From contig JAKZAN010000001.1 of the NCBI GenBank assembly GCA_023053545.1, forward strand, positions 9,630,565 through 9,694,564: a stretch of DNA of 64,000 nucleotides, in the 5' to 3' direction. The notes under the pieces are model-generated. The model had not been told where the DNA came from and did no database searches. It saw nothing but the letters and a program-made list of their open reading frames with translations. Position numbers and translations under genes: made by a program. Source of the stretch: Lepidurus packardi (Eukaryota; Arthropoda; Branchiopoda; Notostraca; Triopsidae). Shown piece after piece: positions 37,455 to 48,730 of this stretch (positions are counted from its first letter, which is position 1; every line of letters begins with the position of its first letter).

Positions 37455-39194
37455 ATGGATGCGATAAAATGCCATAATTGTGGTGCCAGGTAAGAAATTG
37501 CCAACACTTCTGAAGTAATCGTGGCGTGTGTATTCTCATTTTCAACATCATTTGCCACTGCAAAAAAAAATTGACATTCATGTTTGGGAACATTTATGTT
37601 TACAGTTAGGAGAGCAAACAAAAAAAATAAATACCTAATTTGGGTTGTTGCCCGTCTTGCGCGAGAATAGTAAAAGCGGAGCTTACGGAGGAATGTGTCG
37701 AAATTGATAAGCCATTGTAAAGTTCAAAATGGAGAATATGCCTGCTGATTTTATCTTTTTCGCCATTAATGCAAAAGCTATAAAGGTTAAAATATTTCTA
37801 CACTGGTCTCGGATTGCATTCATATTTTGGGGATTCTTTTGTGGGTTTTGTAGTGGATAGCAGTGCGGTAAGTCCTTCTGCAACCGTACTTGATTTTATT
37901 CGCAACACGGCCAATTTAAGGGGGACCAAATATTTGCTACGAAGGCGGGTGCGGCGCATGCGTAGTGAGTGTTAGTTCGACTGATCCTGCAACAGGGGGC
38001 AAGATTGTTAAACCGATTAATTCCGTAAGCATTATCTTATCGCAAAATACAAGAATAACAACGTTTTCCCTTATGCAATAGTGCCTGGCTCCTGTTTTCA
38101 AGTGCCACGGATGGGAGATTACGACGGTGTAAGGACTCGGATCTACTGTGTCGGGTTATCATCCCTTGCAATCACCTCTAGCGGCAAAAAATGGAACCAT
38201 TGCGGTTTTTAAAAGTTGGTGTTGCTTTCACTCGTGTATAAGAGTGACGGACCTTACGATAATATGATCGACATCAATCAAGTACCGGAGCCTTTCCAGC
38301 GATCCTTGTCGCCTCTGAAAGTAGGTGGAACAATGACTAGTGTACAAGTGACTGAATTTTTGCAATCGGCGAATAAATCGGCATATCCTTATATCGACGA
38401 AGTAGTGAAGCACCTGAAGAGAATTGCGGGTGCCTCTGTCCGAAACGTAACGTATTTTAATTTTTTAAAGTATTATTTGAGTTAATCTGCGTACAGGCTG
38501 CGACCTTGGGAAGAAGTTTAATGTTGAAATACATGCACCGAGACTATTTTTTTACCGTCTTGGAAGGAATGGGCGGTACTTTAGATATCGGTAGATTCAC
38601 AACGATATATCTTAAGAAAAATTTAATCAAGTTTATGTATATCTGATCAAGTTTCATCCATAAAAGCGTATACACCAGCGGTTTTTTTGTCATTGGATAT
38701 GCTGAAGCAGGTCATTGTCAGCATTACTTTCCCCACACGTACTGCGAATTAGAAAGCGCGCACATTTAAGGTACTTCGTTCCTCTACGTTCATTCCCTTT
38801 TAATATTAGCTTTCTTAATTATTTTTCCGTTTGAATGTAAATATTTATAATTGCAATTAGTATGGATAATTGCGTATTTAGATCACCCCAGTTGGAACCC
38901 ATGATTAGAATTTGATTGATTTGATTTGTACATAATTAGAATTTGTCTCAAAGCTTTTAAACTACTACAGAAGTTAAGACAGAAATTACTGTCAAACTAG
39001 TACAAAAGTCTGCAACATAACTGCGAAAATAATTGCAAATAACTGCAACATAAGAACAGTTAATTTTAATACATAATAAAGAAAAAAGGAGCTACAACTG
39101 ATATCAGCGAAGAATTCGAAATGGGCTACCAGTACCATTCCATTTGGAGACCCAAATTACTATTTATGAACCCATCGAAGACGGCTTGCTGGTA

Positions 39195-39712
39195 TATTGC
39201 TAAACGCATAACAACGATGGGGCCCATGTTCAGATGGAGGACCAGATTTAAGCACGAGTTCCCTAGATTACCCTTCTGTAATATAGAGAGAATTCTAACT
39301 CGGCTTAAATCGCTGAACTTGGAGCTTTGCTCCGTTGCAAGCCATTTTACTGAGCAGTAAAGATGCACACGGCTCCAACGTCAAGCAAGAACTCTTTGTA
39401 TTCTTCATACAAAATTACATTTATACTAAGCTGAAGTCTTTGTCGCTCATTGTCGTCATTGGTCAGTTAAAGATTTTAAACGTCTAGAAACATGTGCGAA
39501 GTCTGTTTTTTGTCAGTCATAAATCGTCCTACGGGGGGCCCATGCAAAAGGTACCCCTTTTTTGGCCTGTCAATCGTAGGAGTCAGTTTTCAGCCTAGTT
39601 ACATGTTAGTTACGCCTTTCTCGAGCTCCGTACATCTGGAGTTTAGGGAGAAAGGGTAAAGTTGTCAAAGTTGCATGCAAAGGTTGTAAAATTTAACATT
39701 TCGTCCTAACAG
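39195..39712. other. Unidentified insertion inside AOX pseudogene A
   Basis: The AOX exon reading ISEEFEMGYQYH (39105 on) breaks near 39200 and resumes at QNTIAQVLNIPRNK near 39715. The intervening approximately 0.5 kb has no counterpart in AOX1 and no ORF I recognise. Limits are approximate. Confidence 0.55.
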
Positions 39713-40985
39713 CCCAAAACACCATTGCTCAAGTGTTAAACATCCCCCGCAATAAGTAACTTCAATTTTTTTTTGCAGTTTATCTCACTTAAATTCTGAT
39801 ATTTTGCAATTGGAAGTGTCTACTCCCACTTTGTATTTTACTAGGGTTAACACTACTGTGAGACGAGTAAGTGGAGGTTATGGTGGTAAGCAATCGTGTT
39901 CGCTACTGCCTTCGGCCATTTGTGCAGTGGCCGCTCAAAAACTCAACGCGCCTGTTCACTTGCAGCTCTCCTAAGAAGAGAATATTCAAATGGTGGGCGC
40001 ACGATCACCTATTTACCTCAAATACCAAGCTTCTGCCGACGAAGCTGCGAAATACAAACAATTCAAGTTGACCTTTAAAGCGACGTTGGCAACTCCAACA
40101 ATGAAAATACAGTCGGATATACTGGATACACCTTCTCGTTTTTCTACCAGCCCGCCAACTTTGTAATTAAAACGTATGGTGTGCGAACCGACTTGCCTGG
40201 CAACACGTACTGCCGAAGCCCAGGTAAAAATATGTCAAAACTTTGCTAAAAAACTGTCGCTTTACAGCTATTATTCCTTAAGAAGGTCTTACGGAAGACC
40301 GTCGCAGTTATTGAAAAAGTAGTATGTCACGCGGCTCAAGGTGTTGGTCGAGATTCACTTGAATACCGATTGCTAAATCTGAAGTTGTATACTCGCCCTG
40401 GACAGAGCGGAGATCCTTTGTTGGATGTTGTTAACCAATTACGAGCTTCTTCGAGCTACAATGAATGAAAACTACAGATCGATGCGTTTAACCAGGTAGA
40501 AAAGCGAAACTTCAATTTAGCATTAACTTTCCCTAAAATTAAGGCCAACCAGTGGAAGAAACAAGGAATCTCAATGTTTCCGATTGTTTTTTCATTGACT
40601 TTTGGAACGAATGTACCAATGGTATCATCTCGATTTTTCATAACGGCGACGCAGTGGCTGTTTCCCATGGTGGTATTGAAATGGGACAAGGCATTAATAC
40701 CAAAGTAACTTTGCATTGATAATTGTATAACTTTCTACAGTACGAAAATTTCGACTATTCACAGGTCGCTCAGACAGTGGCTTATGGTTTGGGATTGGAC
40801 GTAAGTACGGTGCAAAATAAACCAAGGGGTTCGAAACTCAGTTTCCAGGTGTACGAATGCTAAAAAAAATTGTGTAACCCTGACAAACTGCAGAGTTACA
40901 AAGGCTACAAATAGGCTACAATGTTACAAACCACGGTTATACAAAATATAAAGTTTCAAAGCTACACATATTATAAATAGCTATA

Positions 40986-41696
40986 TTATAAAATTAGAAT
41001 CTCGCTTACACGCTGGCAACTCAAGTTGGCCTTGCAACGCAGACACTTGATGGCAGCTATTGTCTTGCCTAGTAATTGCTCTTCGCTTGGAAACTCGAAG
41101 TCTTCCAAAACGAAATGAACTTTGTCTTGGTTTGCCTCAACCCATGCGTTTACCTTTTTTGCAAGTGTGTAAATTCGGACAGGCTTCGCAGCCGCAGCAG
41201 AAGCTGCTGAAGAAATTGTTTTAGACGCATCTGCTGTTTGCGTAGAAGTTACTGGACTATGCAGATTCTCGTGTACAGCTGATTCTTTTTTTACAGAATC
41301 TTTGTAGCGGGGATTCTTTGATAATGGTTCAAAACCAGCAACCCTTTTCTTAGCGTATTCTATAGTATGCTTCAATTGTATTAGCTCACCGGGCATGAAC
41401 TCGAATTCCTCCGGCATGGTACAAAAGAAATCTCCAAAAATTAACTTTCGCTCGGAAGTCGTCGCGTTTATCCAGCGCTTTGCTATTTTCGTTCTTACCA
41501 GCATCTCCATTTGCTTAAGCGCATCATTGTCAAGTTCCGATAAACGAAGCCAACTATTATACCCCGAAGTCTTAAGCAGTTGAGCAATATGCGGTCGCAA
41601 TACACAGGATTTTGCTAAATCTTCGAATAAAGCTTTCTCGGCAGTTGAAACATAGTCTCGGCAGTCTTCTGTCTGCGTTTCTACTTCTTTAGACAT
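40986..41696 (-). CDS. 236-aa non-transposase ORF carried by the hAT-like element
   Basis: Open from MSKEVETQTEDCRDYVSTAE to a stop at 40986. Residues about 20-70 (LFEDLAKSCVLRPHIAQLLK, then YNSWLRLSELDNDALKQMEM) form a compact helical segment that may be SAM-like. A Ser/Thr/Ala-rich linker follows, then a charged helix (VNAWVEANQDKVHFVLEDFE) and a C-terminal CLRCKANLSC cluster that could begin a zinc site. A strong donor-like sequence (GTAAGCGAG, at 41009 reading down) lies at the very end, so the true C-terminus may be spliced. No catalytic triad or BED/hAT dimerisation domain is evident. Function unknown; expression uncertain. Confidence 0.55.
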   Translation of the reverse strand: MSKEVETQTEDCRDYVSTAEKALFEDLAKSCVLRPHIAQLLKTSGYNSWLRLSELDNDALKQMEMLVRTKIAKRWINATTSERKLIFGDFFCTMPEEFEFMPGELIQLKHTIEYAKKRVAGFEPLSKNPRYKDSVKKESAVHENLHSPVTSTQTADASKTISSAASAAAAKPVRIYTLAKKVNAWVEANQDKVHFVLEDFEFPSEEQLLGKTIAAIKCLRCKANLSCQRVSEILIL

Positions 41697-41909
41697 TGTA
41701 ACAAAATAAAAATGTAGTTTGTTTCTACACTATGGGCTTCGGCTTTGGCTTTGAACTAATGCACTTTGAAATAAATGACTTTGAACTACTGACTTTGATC
41801 TAACGCACTGCAAGTTTAACTTGCAATTTGTGGCGTATTGTCATTGAAACAGGCATCGTTTGGATGATGAACCGCGATTCACTCCATTCGCGATTGACCC
41901 AAGGAAATA

Positions 41910-42149
41910 CAGTGGAACCTCTCTTAACGAGCATAATTCGTTCCAGAATTTTGCTCGTTATGTGAAACACTCGTTAAGCGAAACTGATGAGTCCCGGCTC
42001 ACAAGTGACTCATACGTTACGTGACTTCCCTTTCTGCGTCACTCGTTATGCGAAATGTCGCTCGTTAAGGGAGCAATTTTTTCAAATTTTTTTTTTCGTT
42101 ATGCGAATTACTCGTTATGAGAGGTGCTCGTTAAGAGAGGCTCCACTTG
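41910..42149. mobile_element. Nested pogo/Tigger-like MITE, 240 bp
   Basis: Terminal repeats CAGTGGAACCTCTCTTAACG and, inverted at the right end, CAAGTGGAGCCTCTCTTAACG, flanked by TA on both sides (41908-41909 and 42150-42151). The interior repeats CTCGTTA(T/A)GxGAAA-type units. It sits wholly within the hAT-like element, so it is younger than that insertion or arrived with it. Confidence 0.85.
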
Positions 42150-44054
42150 TACTCTACAATTTGCAGATTCCTGGGTTACTGTTTAGCATATGGGGAGTAA
42201 AGTGAACAAGGGACGAAGGGAAGGCTACTGGGTTACAAAACTACAAAATATGGTTACAAAATTAGAAAATACGGTAATAAAGCTACAAATAACGGTTACA
42301 ACGCTACAAAGTACGGTTACAAAGCTAAAACTAAAGTTACAACGGTTATTGTAGTGGTACAAAGCTACAATCTATGTAATTGTTAAGTTATTCAGTCACA
42401 AGTGAAGTTACACGTGCTACAAAGAGATAAAATTGTAACCGACTTTGCAGGGTGTACGAGGCTACAGTCAAGTTTCGAACCCCTTGAAATAAACCTACGG
42501 ATTCGACTATTGTATCAAATAATATTTTAACTAGTGGTAGCTTAACCAGTGAATTCAGCTGGTATGTAAGGTCTTTAATTTTTTAAAGTAACGTCGAGTA
42601 AAACACAGATTTTTTTTAAGTCAGCAATGAAGTGCTGTGAAGACTTAAAAGCTCTTATGCAGCCTATTAAGGACGAAATGAGCGGGAATCCTACGTGGGC
42701 GGATCTTGTGGAAGAATGATACCTCCGGAATATCGAATCGTCTGCACGTTAGTAGTGATTCAATTAATTATTAAAAGTACAAATTACCTTTTCTTAAAAA
42801 ATATCGACATTCTTATAATTTTAGTGCGTCGCCATTGGATGGCTTGCTTGGATATTACATCTATGGAGCAGTAGTCACTCAAGTGGAAGTGGATATATTA
42901 ACAGACGAAAGACAAGTTACACGTTTATTAATATGAATATATTTATTAATTAACATGAATGTATTTGGATGCTTCAGATCGTTCAAGTTGATATTTTATT
43001 GGGATATAATTGGGAACTTTTCGAGTCGATGTGGGTGGTGCCCTTGGGTTGACTCGATTTAAAGAAATTTTGGAAGAAATAAGCGAAACCAAAGAAGCTT
43101 ATAGTTATGCGACCGTCTTGGCCAAATATGTGGCTTTAATTGGCAATGTTTCTACACGAAACGTTAGTGTAAAATTCGTTTAATTAACCATTGCTTCTTG
43201 ATTATGATTATTATTAAGATTTATTATTACCATTACATGTTACGTAGATTGGTTCAATAGCAGGAAACCTAATGCTCAAACAACCCCATCCCGAGTTTCC
43301 CTCAGATTTATTTGTGTTGCTAGAACCGTCAATTGCCGCACCATTGTTGGCAAAGATTTTACTTGTAATTTAATTGATACGGCAAAGACCTAGACTAACA
43401 AAAAAATTATAAGCAAAATCGAATTGGGATCTTGTCTGTAATATTTTCCTTATCTTTGTAGGTGACATAACAAGGGAATTGGAGTTATCGCTGGTTGATT
43501 TTCTGGCTCAGGATATGCGACAGAAAGTAATACTCAAAGTACGCCTTCCACCTTTATCTACAGAATACATCGTTCGCTTCTTCAAAGTAAACTTTCGCTA
43601 ACGGTTCTTTAACAATTTATATGGGGTAGATTACGCCTCGCTCGGTTAATGCCCACGTGTACGTAAACGCGGGATTTTCGATGAAAATCGCTCCTAATTT
43701 TGACGTACAAGGGAAACCCAGTCTTGTTTATGGTGGAATTAGTGCGACTTTCAACCATGCTCTCAAAACAGAGAAATTTGTGTCCGGAAAAAACTTAGCG
43801 GACGTCCAAGTTACACAAACTGCACTAAAGATCTTGGGGGGCGAAATTTAGCCGGATTGCAAAGACCCTGAGGCGAAGCCAAATATAGGCGGAGTTTAGC
43901 TCAAACTTTTTTATATATGGTGAGAGTTATCTACTAACTTTATTAAGCTAATTAACGCTTTTTAATAGTACTTTCTTGACATTTTGGGCAAAAAAGTTCA
44001 ATCAAGTTTACGCAGGGGAGCCACCGATTTAGTTCGCCGACTAACGTCCAGTAA

Positions 44055-44500
44055 GCAAACTTTTGCTTAAAGACACAGATATCTGTGAAAGCTGTAGGGA
44101 ACAAACAGACACATTGGAACACAGGTTGCTGTATTGCCCATCATACGGATACGAAAGAGAAAAATGGAGGAGAAGAGTAGAACAGATCGGAGTAACCTTT
44201 AACATGGAAAATGTATTAGGATTAGGGAAAATTGAACCAGAACATCAATGTAAGTTAAGAAACTGTCTAGTAGACTACCTTAAAGATACTAAACTGATAC
44301 AAGTGGTGTAATTGTGTTTTTTCTTTTTCTCTACCAATAATAAGAACAATAGAAAGTTTGTTTCAGAATAATACTATTAAAAAAAATCAGAAATATTAAA
44401 TGGTCAGAAATAGTCGATAATGTGCCCGTTAGATGGCACAATTTTACTAAAAACAGACAACAACAACTACTGTGGCTCTGGTACCGTTGGCTACGTTGAT
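44055..44500 (+). mobile_element. 5'-truncated non-LTR retrotransposon, copy 1
   Basis: An ORF end (44063-44311) reads CESCREQTDTLEHRLLYCPS, the Cys/His-rich C-terminal motif typical of non-LTR reverse transcriptase ORFs, and ends DYLKDTKLIQVV. A 3' UTR with CTACCAATAATAAGAACAAT and GTGCCCGTTAGATGGCACA follows. The 5' truncation is typical of target-primed insertion. It interrupts AOX pseudogene B. Confidence 0.8.
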
Positions 44501-45136
44501 GGTAATGGATAATGAACAGTTGAAACTGACTTTTACACCAGTATTAGGAAACGAATAATGATTACGCCCAAACCGTGCAGAATGAATACTGCCAAAAGTA
44601 CTCGCTTGTATTCATAAAACAAGCTGTTTTATCGGTTTCAAAGAATAAAGGTAGCTCCTTTTTATTAATCCCAATCAATTTCATTTTCTGTACACTATTC
44701 TAGGAAAGATGAAAATAAGAACTTCAATGTTAATATAATCGTGTTTAATTGAATAAATTTAGAACATAATATATGTAATAAGTTACCTTACAAACATAAA
44801 AGATTTTAAACTTATTGGAAATCAATACAATATATTGTCATCAGAAAACTATACTATTCTGTTTTCTTGCGCTTTGCTAATTCTAACCTTTCGAAATATT
44901 AATTCCCAATAATGAACTCCTTGTCGCGTTTCTATATTTACATGCTGGCGAATAAAACAGGAAGAATGCACAAAAACTGATCTTTGGTCTTACACTGCGA
45001 ATGCAAAAATTCCCGAGTGGCAATGGTGGCCTTGCAAATAACGAATTTGTTTGCCAAATGGAAAATTACGGAAGTGACCCTTGAGTTCAACTGAAAAATT
45101 TCCTAGTAACGTAATGAATCATATCATGCTTTGGCG

Positions 45137-45143
45137 TATAAAT
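45137..45143 (+). promoter_or_regulatory. TATA box of the secreted repeat-protein gene
   Basis: TATAAAT at 45137-45143. An arthropod-style initiator TCATTCAGT follows at about 45166-45174, with its first A 31 bp downstream of the TATA start, a textbook distance. The coding start is at 45247. Confidence 0.75.
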
Positions 45144-45246
45144 GGGGGTTGTTTTAGGGAAGAAGTCATTCAGTCCTCAACGTCTGACCAAGCAGTCACA
45201 AAGCAATACACGGCACTTGTCAAGTCAAACCAGAGATTCTCACCAT

Positions 45247-45715
45247 GCATTTCAGCACAGTAAGCTATAACTACTTAATTTTTTATCATGAACATTCTCA
45301 AGTTAATACTAATTTCTGTAATTATTTCTTTTTTTGTCACTAGCAGATCATCTACACTTGTATGCTCTTCAGTATTGCTGCCGCATTCCCTGGATACTAT
45401 GAAAAACGGAGAACCTACAACGCTCCTTACGCTATGGCTACGGCACCTTACGGAGAGAAGCCCGCTTATGAAGCCAACCCTTACCAGCCAGCTTATGAGA
45501 CCAAACCTTACGAACACAAACCCGTTTATGAAGCCAAACCTTATGAGCATAAACCGACCTATGTACAAAAGCCATCTTATGGAAATATTCCCATGTACGA
45601 AGAAAAGCCAAAGCCTTGCGAGGCTCCATGCGAAGAACCGGAACCTTGCATGACAGAAGAGCCCTGCGAAGAGCCTCAACCTTGCGAAAGCGAACCCTGC
45701 GAAGCTGATTCATGA
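45247..45715 (+). CDS. Small secreted Pro/Tyr/Cys-rich repeat protein
   Basis: Exon 1 (45247-45261) encodes MHFST and exon 2 starts at about 45348 after an AG. Together they form a signal peptide (MHFSTIIYTCMLFSIAAAFP). The mature part, about 105 aa, has repeated YExKPYEHKP / KPxYE units (GEKPAYEANPYQPAYETKP, KPYEHKPVYEAKPYEHKP), then an acidic Cys-Pro tail with PCEAPCEEPEPC and PCEEPQPCESEPCEADS. Two frames are long and open because of the repeats; this one is chosen because it alone has a signal peptide and a TATA/initiator promoter. The AATAAA at about 45770 is a good poly(A) signal. The composition suggests a cuticle, shell or other extracellular matrix component, but no family is recognised. 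It lies inside AOX pseudogene B. Confidence 0.75.
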
Positions 45716-45768
45716 ATATCTTTGGTAAAAATCGAACAGATTTATTTTGTATATTGCATTCTTTCAAT

Positions 45769-45776
45769 GAAATAAA
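45769..45776 (+). terminator. Poly(A) signal of the secreted repeat-protein gene
   Basis: AAATAAAG about 55 bp after the stop codon. Confidence 0.6.
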
Positions 45777-45921
45777 GACTTTTTTCAGTAAAATTTGTAC
45801 TGGGCTCGGAGTTGTCTGCTCTTTCTAAATTATAGATCAGCTCACAAAGTAACTAATTATAGTGTGCCGCCCATGGTTCTTCTATGTGCTACAGAGTTGG
45901 CATCAATTCCTTTGCTCCGCA

Positions 45922-46045
45922 CAGTAGACTACCTTAAAGATACTAAACTGATAGAAGTGGTGTAATTTTGTTTTTGCTTTTTCCTTTTCTCTACCAATAA
46001 TAAGAACAATAGTTTGTTTCATAATAATAATAACTTTCTTTCCCA
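45922..46045 (+). mobile_element. Non-LTR retrotransposon 3' end, copy 2 (short)
   Basis: AGACTACCTTAAAGATACTA and the following GTGGTGTAAT, T-rich stretch and CTACCAATAATAAGAACAAT match copies 1 and 3. Only the last codons and part of the 3' UTR remain. Confidence 0.8.
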
Positions 46046-48730
46046 AATTTTTATTGGTCACTTTTTTAACTCAGTTGCATGTTTACAATTTACTTTGTGC
46101 AATCTTAGAACGCTTTCATTGTGCATTTACACAAATAGGCTCAAGTGGGCGCGGTAGACTTTATTTCTGCTAAATAGGCACCGCAGCGCAACTTATTTAT
46201 TGCGAAAGGGGACAACTTCGACAGGTTCGAAGACGAAGTGCTCTTCGCCAACCAGATAGTTGTTCATAATGGACAGCCTGTTGGACTTATCGTCGCTAAT
46301 AACCCAAGTCAAGCTATCCAAGCCTGCAAACTCGTAAAAATCTATTACGAAATTTTCGAGAAGCCTGTAGTCCATATAGAAGACGCAATGCAAGACACCC
46401 AACGTGTGATCCCCAATACAATGAATGGACCCATTGACACCCATGTATTATCTCTGCCATTTGCAGGTATGGCTGAATCTGACGTGGTTATTGATGGGAA
46501 CATGTTCTTCAACGGTCAATTCCACTTTTCGATGGAACCCAAACTGCACTTTGTGTTCCAAATGAAGATGGCGTGGATATTTTTGCCGCTACGCAAGATA
46601 CCAATCAACGCAGAATTCAGTCGCTCAAGCGTTGGGTATCACCGAAAGCTCGTATGCACGAAACATTTTGATGGATTTATTGAAAACTTGACACTCAAAC
46701 AAAAACTTAAATCACAGCGTGAACGTACAAGTGAAGAGGTTGGGCGGAGCGTTTGGTGCCAAGATTACGCGCTAGATTTTGCCCGCAACGGCTTTTGCAG
46801 TAACCGCTAGTAAGCTAAACCGGCCCGTACGTATCTACATGGATTTGGAGGCCAATATGCGTACTTGAGGAAGCCGCAGTCCAACCTACGCTACTTATAA
46901 GGTGAGAGTTTATTAAACAGTTTTATCATTGGATGAAGTTTTGTAGTTCTTTAAATTCGAAGGTGGGTGTCAGTAAAGAAGGAAGTCTTTTGGCGGTTGA
47001 AGTAGATATGTACTGCGATTGTGGATGTAATATCAACGAAGAATCGTCATGTTTGGGAACCATTATGATGCAATCGTGTTACGAAGCAAAGGCCTGGCGT
47101 TTGACTCCTTATAGCGTCACAACAAATAAACCACATAACACGTACATGCGGTGCCCTGGTAAGCAGTTGTTTAAAGTTTCGAGGTTTATTTCAAGTAATG
47201 AATTTGCCATTGTAACTGATTTTTGTAGGGATTTGTAAAGCTATTGGTCTAATGGAAACAGTTTTCGAGCACATGGCTTGTGTAGTGAAGAAAGATCCCT
47301 GGGAGCTGCGTTCGATGAACATAAAGACAAGGGGACCGAATATTGCGGGTAAAGAAATGGATGGAGCGTTGTACAGACGAATGTTAGACCAGCTTTTGGA
47401 AACTTCAGAGTACAATAGGAGGAAGGCGGCCATCGACAAACTCAATCAAGTATGTAAAATCCTTTGCTCACTTTACATGCAAATTATGTCTTTATTATTT
47501 ATCTTTAAGGAAAATAGGTGGAAAAAGCGAGGTATTGCGGTGACTCCACGTGTGTTTCCTCTAGACTATGACCAATTCAAATACAACGGATATGTAGCTG
47601 TCTACCATCAAGATGGCAGTGTCGCCATATCCCATGGTACTGTATATTATTATTATTTATCTCCAAGCTAGAATTCTAGCAGCCCTTCTTAGGAGGTATT
47701 GACTACGGACAAGGCGTGATACTAAGGTAGCCCAAGCAGTGGCCACGGAATTCGGAATCCCAATGGACCTCGTCAAATTCAAATCCACTAATACATGAAC
47801 GAATCCTAACGGCTCAACCCCAGGAGGTTCGTTAACAAGCGATGTATGCACTTACGTAAGCAATTTTTCACATTTCTAAATTTAAGTTGTAATTATTACA
47901 CAACTTTATTTAACATTAAAAAATAGTCGTGTTTAGTAGCAGTACGTGAAATCAAGGAAAGAATGCGATCTGTCAGGGAAGCAAATTACGAACTGCATTG
48001 GAAAGACCTGGTACAGAAATGTCATTTAGAACACGTCGAGCTTTGCGCCCGTCATTTGTAAAAATAAAGAAATTATTTAAAGTAGATTTTATTTAGTTTT
48101 CTCTGGCAGGTACACACACCGTCATAATTTGAAGGGATACAATATTTATGCAGCTGCAATACTAGAAGCTGAAATGGACGTTCTTACGGGCGAGCGACAG
48201 ATTCTTAGAACGGATATTTATGAGGACGCTGGACAGAGTACGAGTCCATTGGTGGACGTGGGTCAAGTAGAGGGAGCTTTTGTGATGGGGCTAGCATTCT
48301 AGCTTCCGAACGTTTGTTGTACGACGAAGAAACTGGGCGAAATGTCACAACAGGAACGTGGAATTACAAGCCTCCGCTGCCCAAAGACATTCCGATTGAC
48401 TTTTGAGTGACGTTTCTGAAGGGCGCGCCAAACCCCTTTGGCGTTCTACGAGCTAAATGTAACATTGTCTTTTGAATTTTTGTTGACATGTGATTTAAGT
48501 TTATTTTAAGGCAACTGGTGAACCTGCCTTGTCATGCGCTGTATCCGCGGTTTTGGCTTCACGTCAAGCTATTACTTCCGTAAGAGCTGAATTTGAATTG
48601 GAAGGGGGGTTCCGCGTTGGTATACATTTTCTTATATATTAGGAATTTTAGGTTTATTAATCCTTTTGTCATTGTAGATAGACCTCTCACAGTGAAAGAC
48701 GCACAACAATTGTATCTGTTAAAAACATAG

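Larger units (their letters stand above)
40823..42486. mobile_element. hAT-like DNA element (1,664 bp) with 16-bp TIRs and 8-bp TSD
   Basis: Perfect terminal inverted repeats CAAGGGGTTCGAAACT at 40823-40838 and, inverted, at 42471-42486. They are flanked by the direct 8-bp duplication AAATAAAC at 40815-40822 and 42487-42494. Removing one copy restores the host AOX exon. The 8-bp TSD and a CA(A/G)GGG-type terminus fit the hAT superfamily. Subterminal regions carry many GGTTACAAAGCTACAAA-like repeats, a common place for transposase binding. There is no transposase ORF, but one other ORF (40986-41696) is present. Confidence 0.85.
37455..43015 (+). pseudogene. AOX pseudogene A (closest to AOX1)
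   Basis: Exon-by-exon relic of AOX1. The first exon (37455) keeps CHNCGAR. In the second, two stops replace the second CxxC pair near 37706. In the ferredoxin exon a 2-base loss at about 37930 breaks the frame before the cluster cysteines. A deletion joins exon 4 directly to the FAD-domain exon near 38208. Exons between about 38770 and 39090 are lost. About 0.5 kb is inserted around 39200-39710. Mo-domain exons remain at 39845-40225, 40290-40500 and 40540-40705. The exon at 40765 is cut by a hAT-like element and resumes at 42495. The copy stops at about 43010 within the VDIL motif, where it is fused to pseudogene B. Confidence 0.88.
43016..48730 (+). pseudogene. AOX pseudogene B (closest to AOX2), split by insertions
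   Basis: Begins inside the FAD domain (VDVGGALGLTRFKEILEEI) with no ferredoxin part. It continues through IGSIAGNLMLKQPHPEFPSD and NAHVYVNAGF to a stop near 43850 and an SSKQTF motif near 44050. A non-LTR retrotransposon end, the secreted-protein gene and another retrotransposon end follow. The Mo domain resumes at 46140 with FISAK-stop-APQRN. Frameshifts at about 46510-46620, a stop in GLWL near 48300 and an RVT change to a stop-containing segment near 48405 confirm decay. The end (ATGEPALSCAVSAVLASRQA, then LTVKDAQQLYLLKT-stop at 48728) matches AOX C-termini. Confidence 0.85.

Noticed and set aside
37455-40716. Small ORFs over AOX pseudogene A as separate genes
   Set aside because: Each aligns with an AOX1 exon that is frameshifted, truncated or interrupted.
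45275-45767. Long minus-strand and alternate plus-strand ORFs over the secreted repeat gene
   Set aside because: Periodic codon repeats keep several frames open; only one plus frame has a signal peptide joined in phase from the upstream exon and a promoter.
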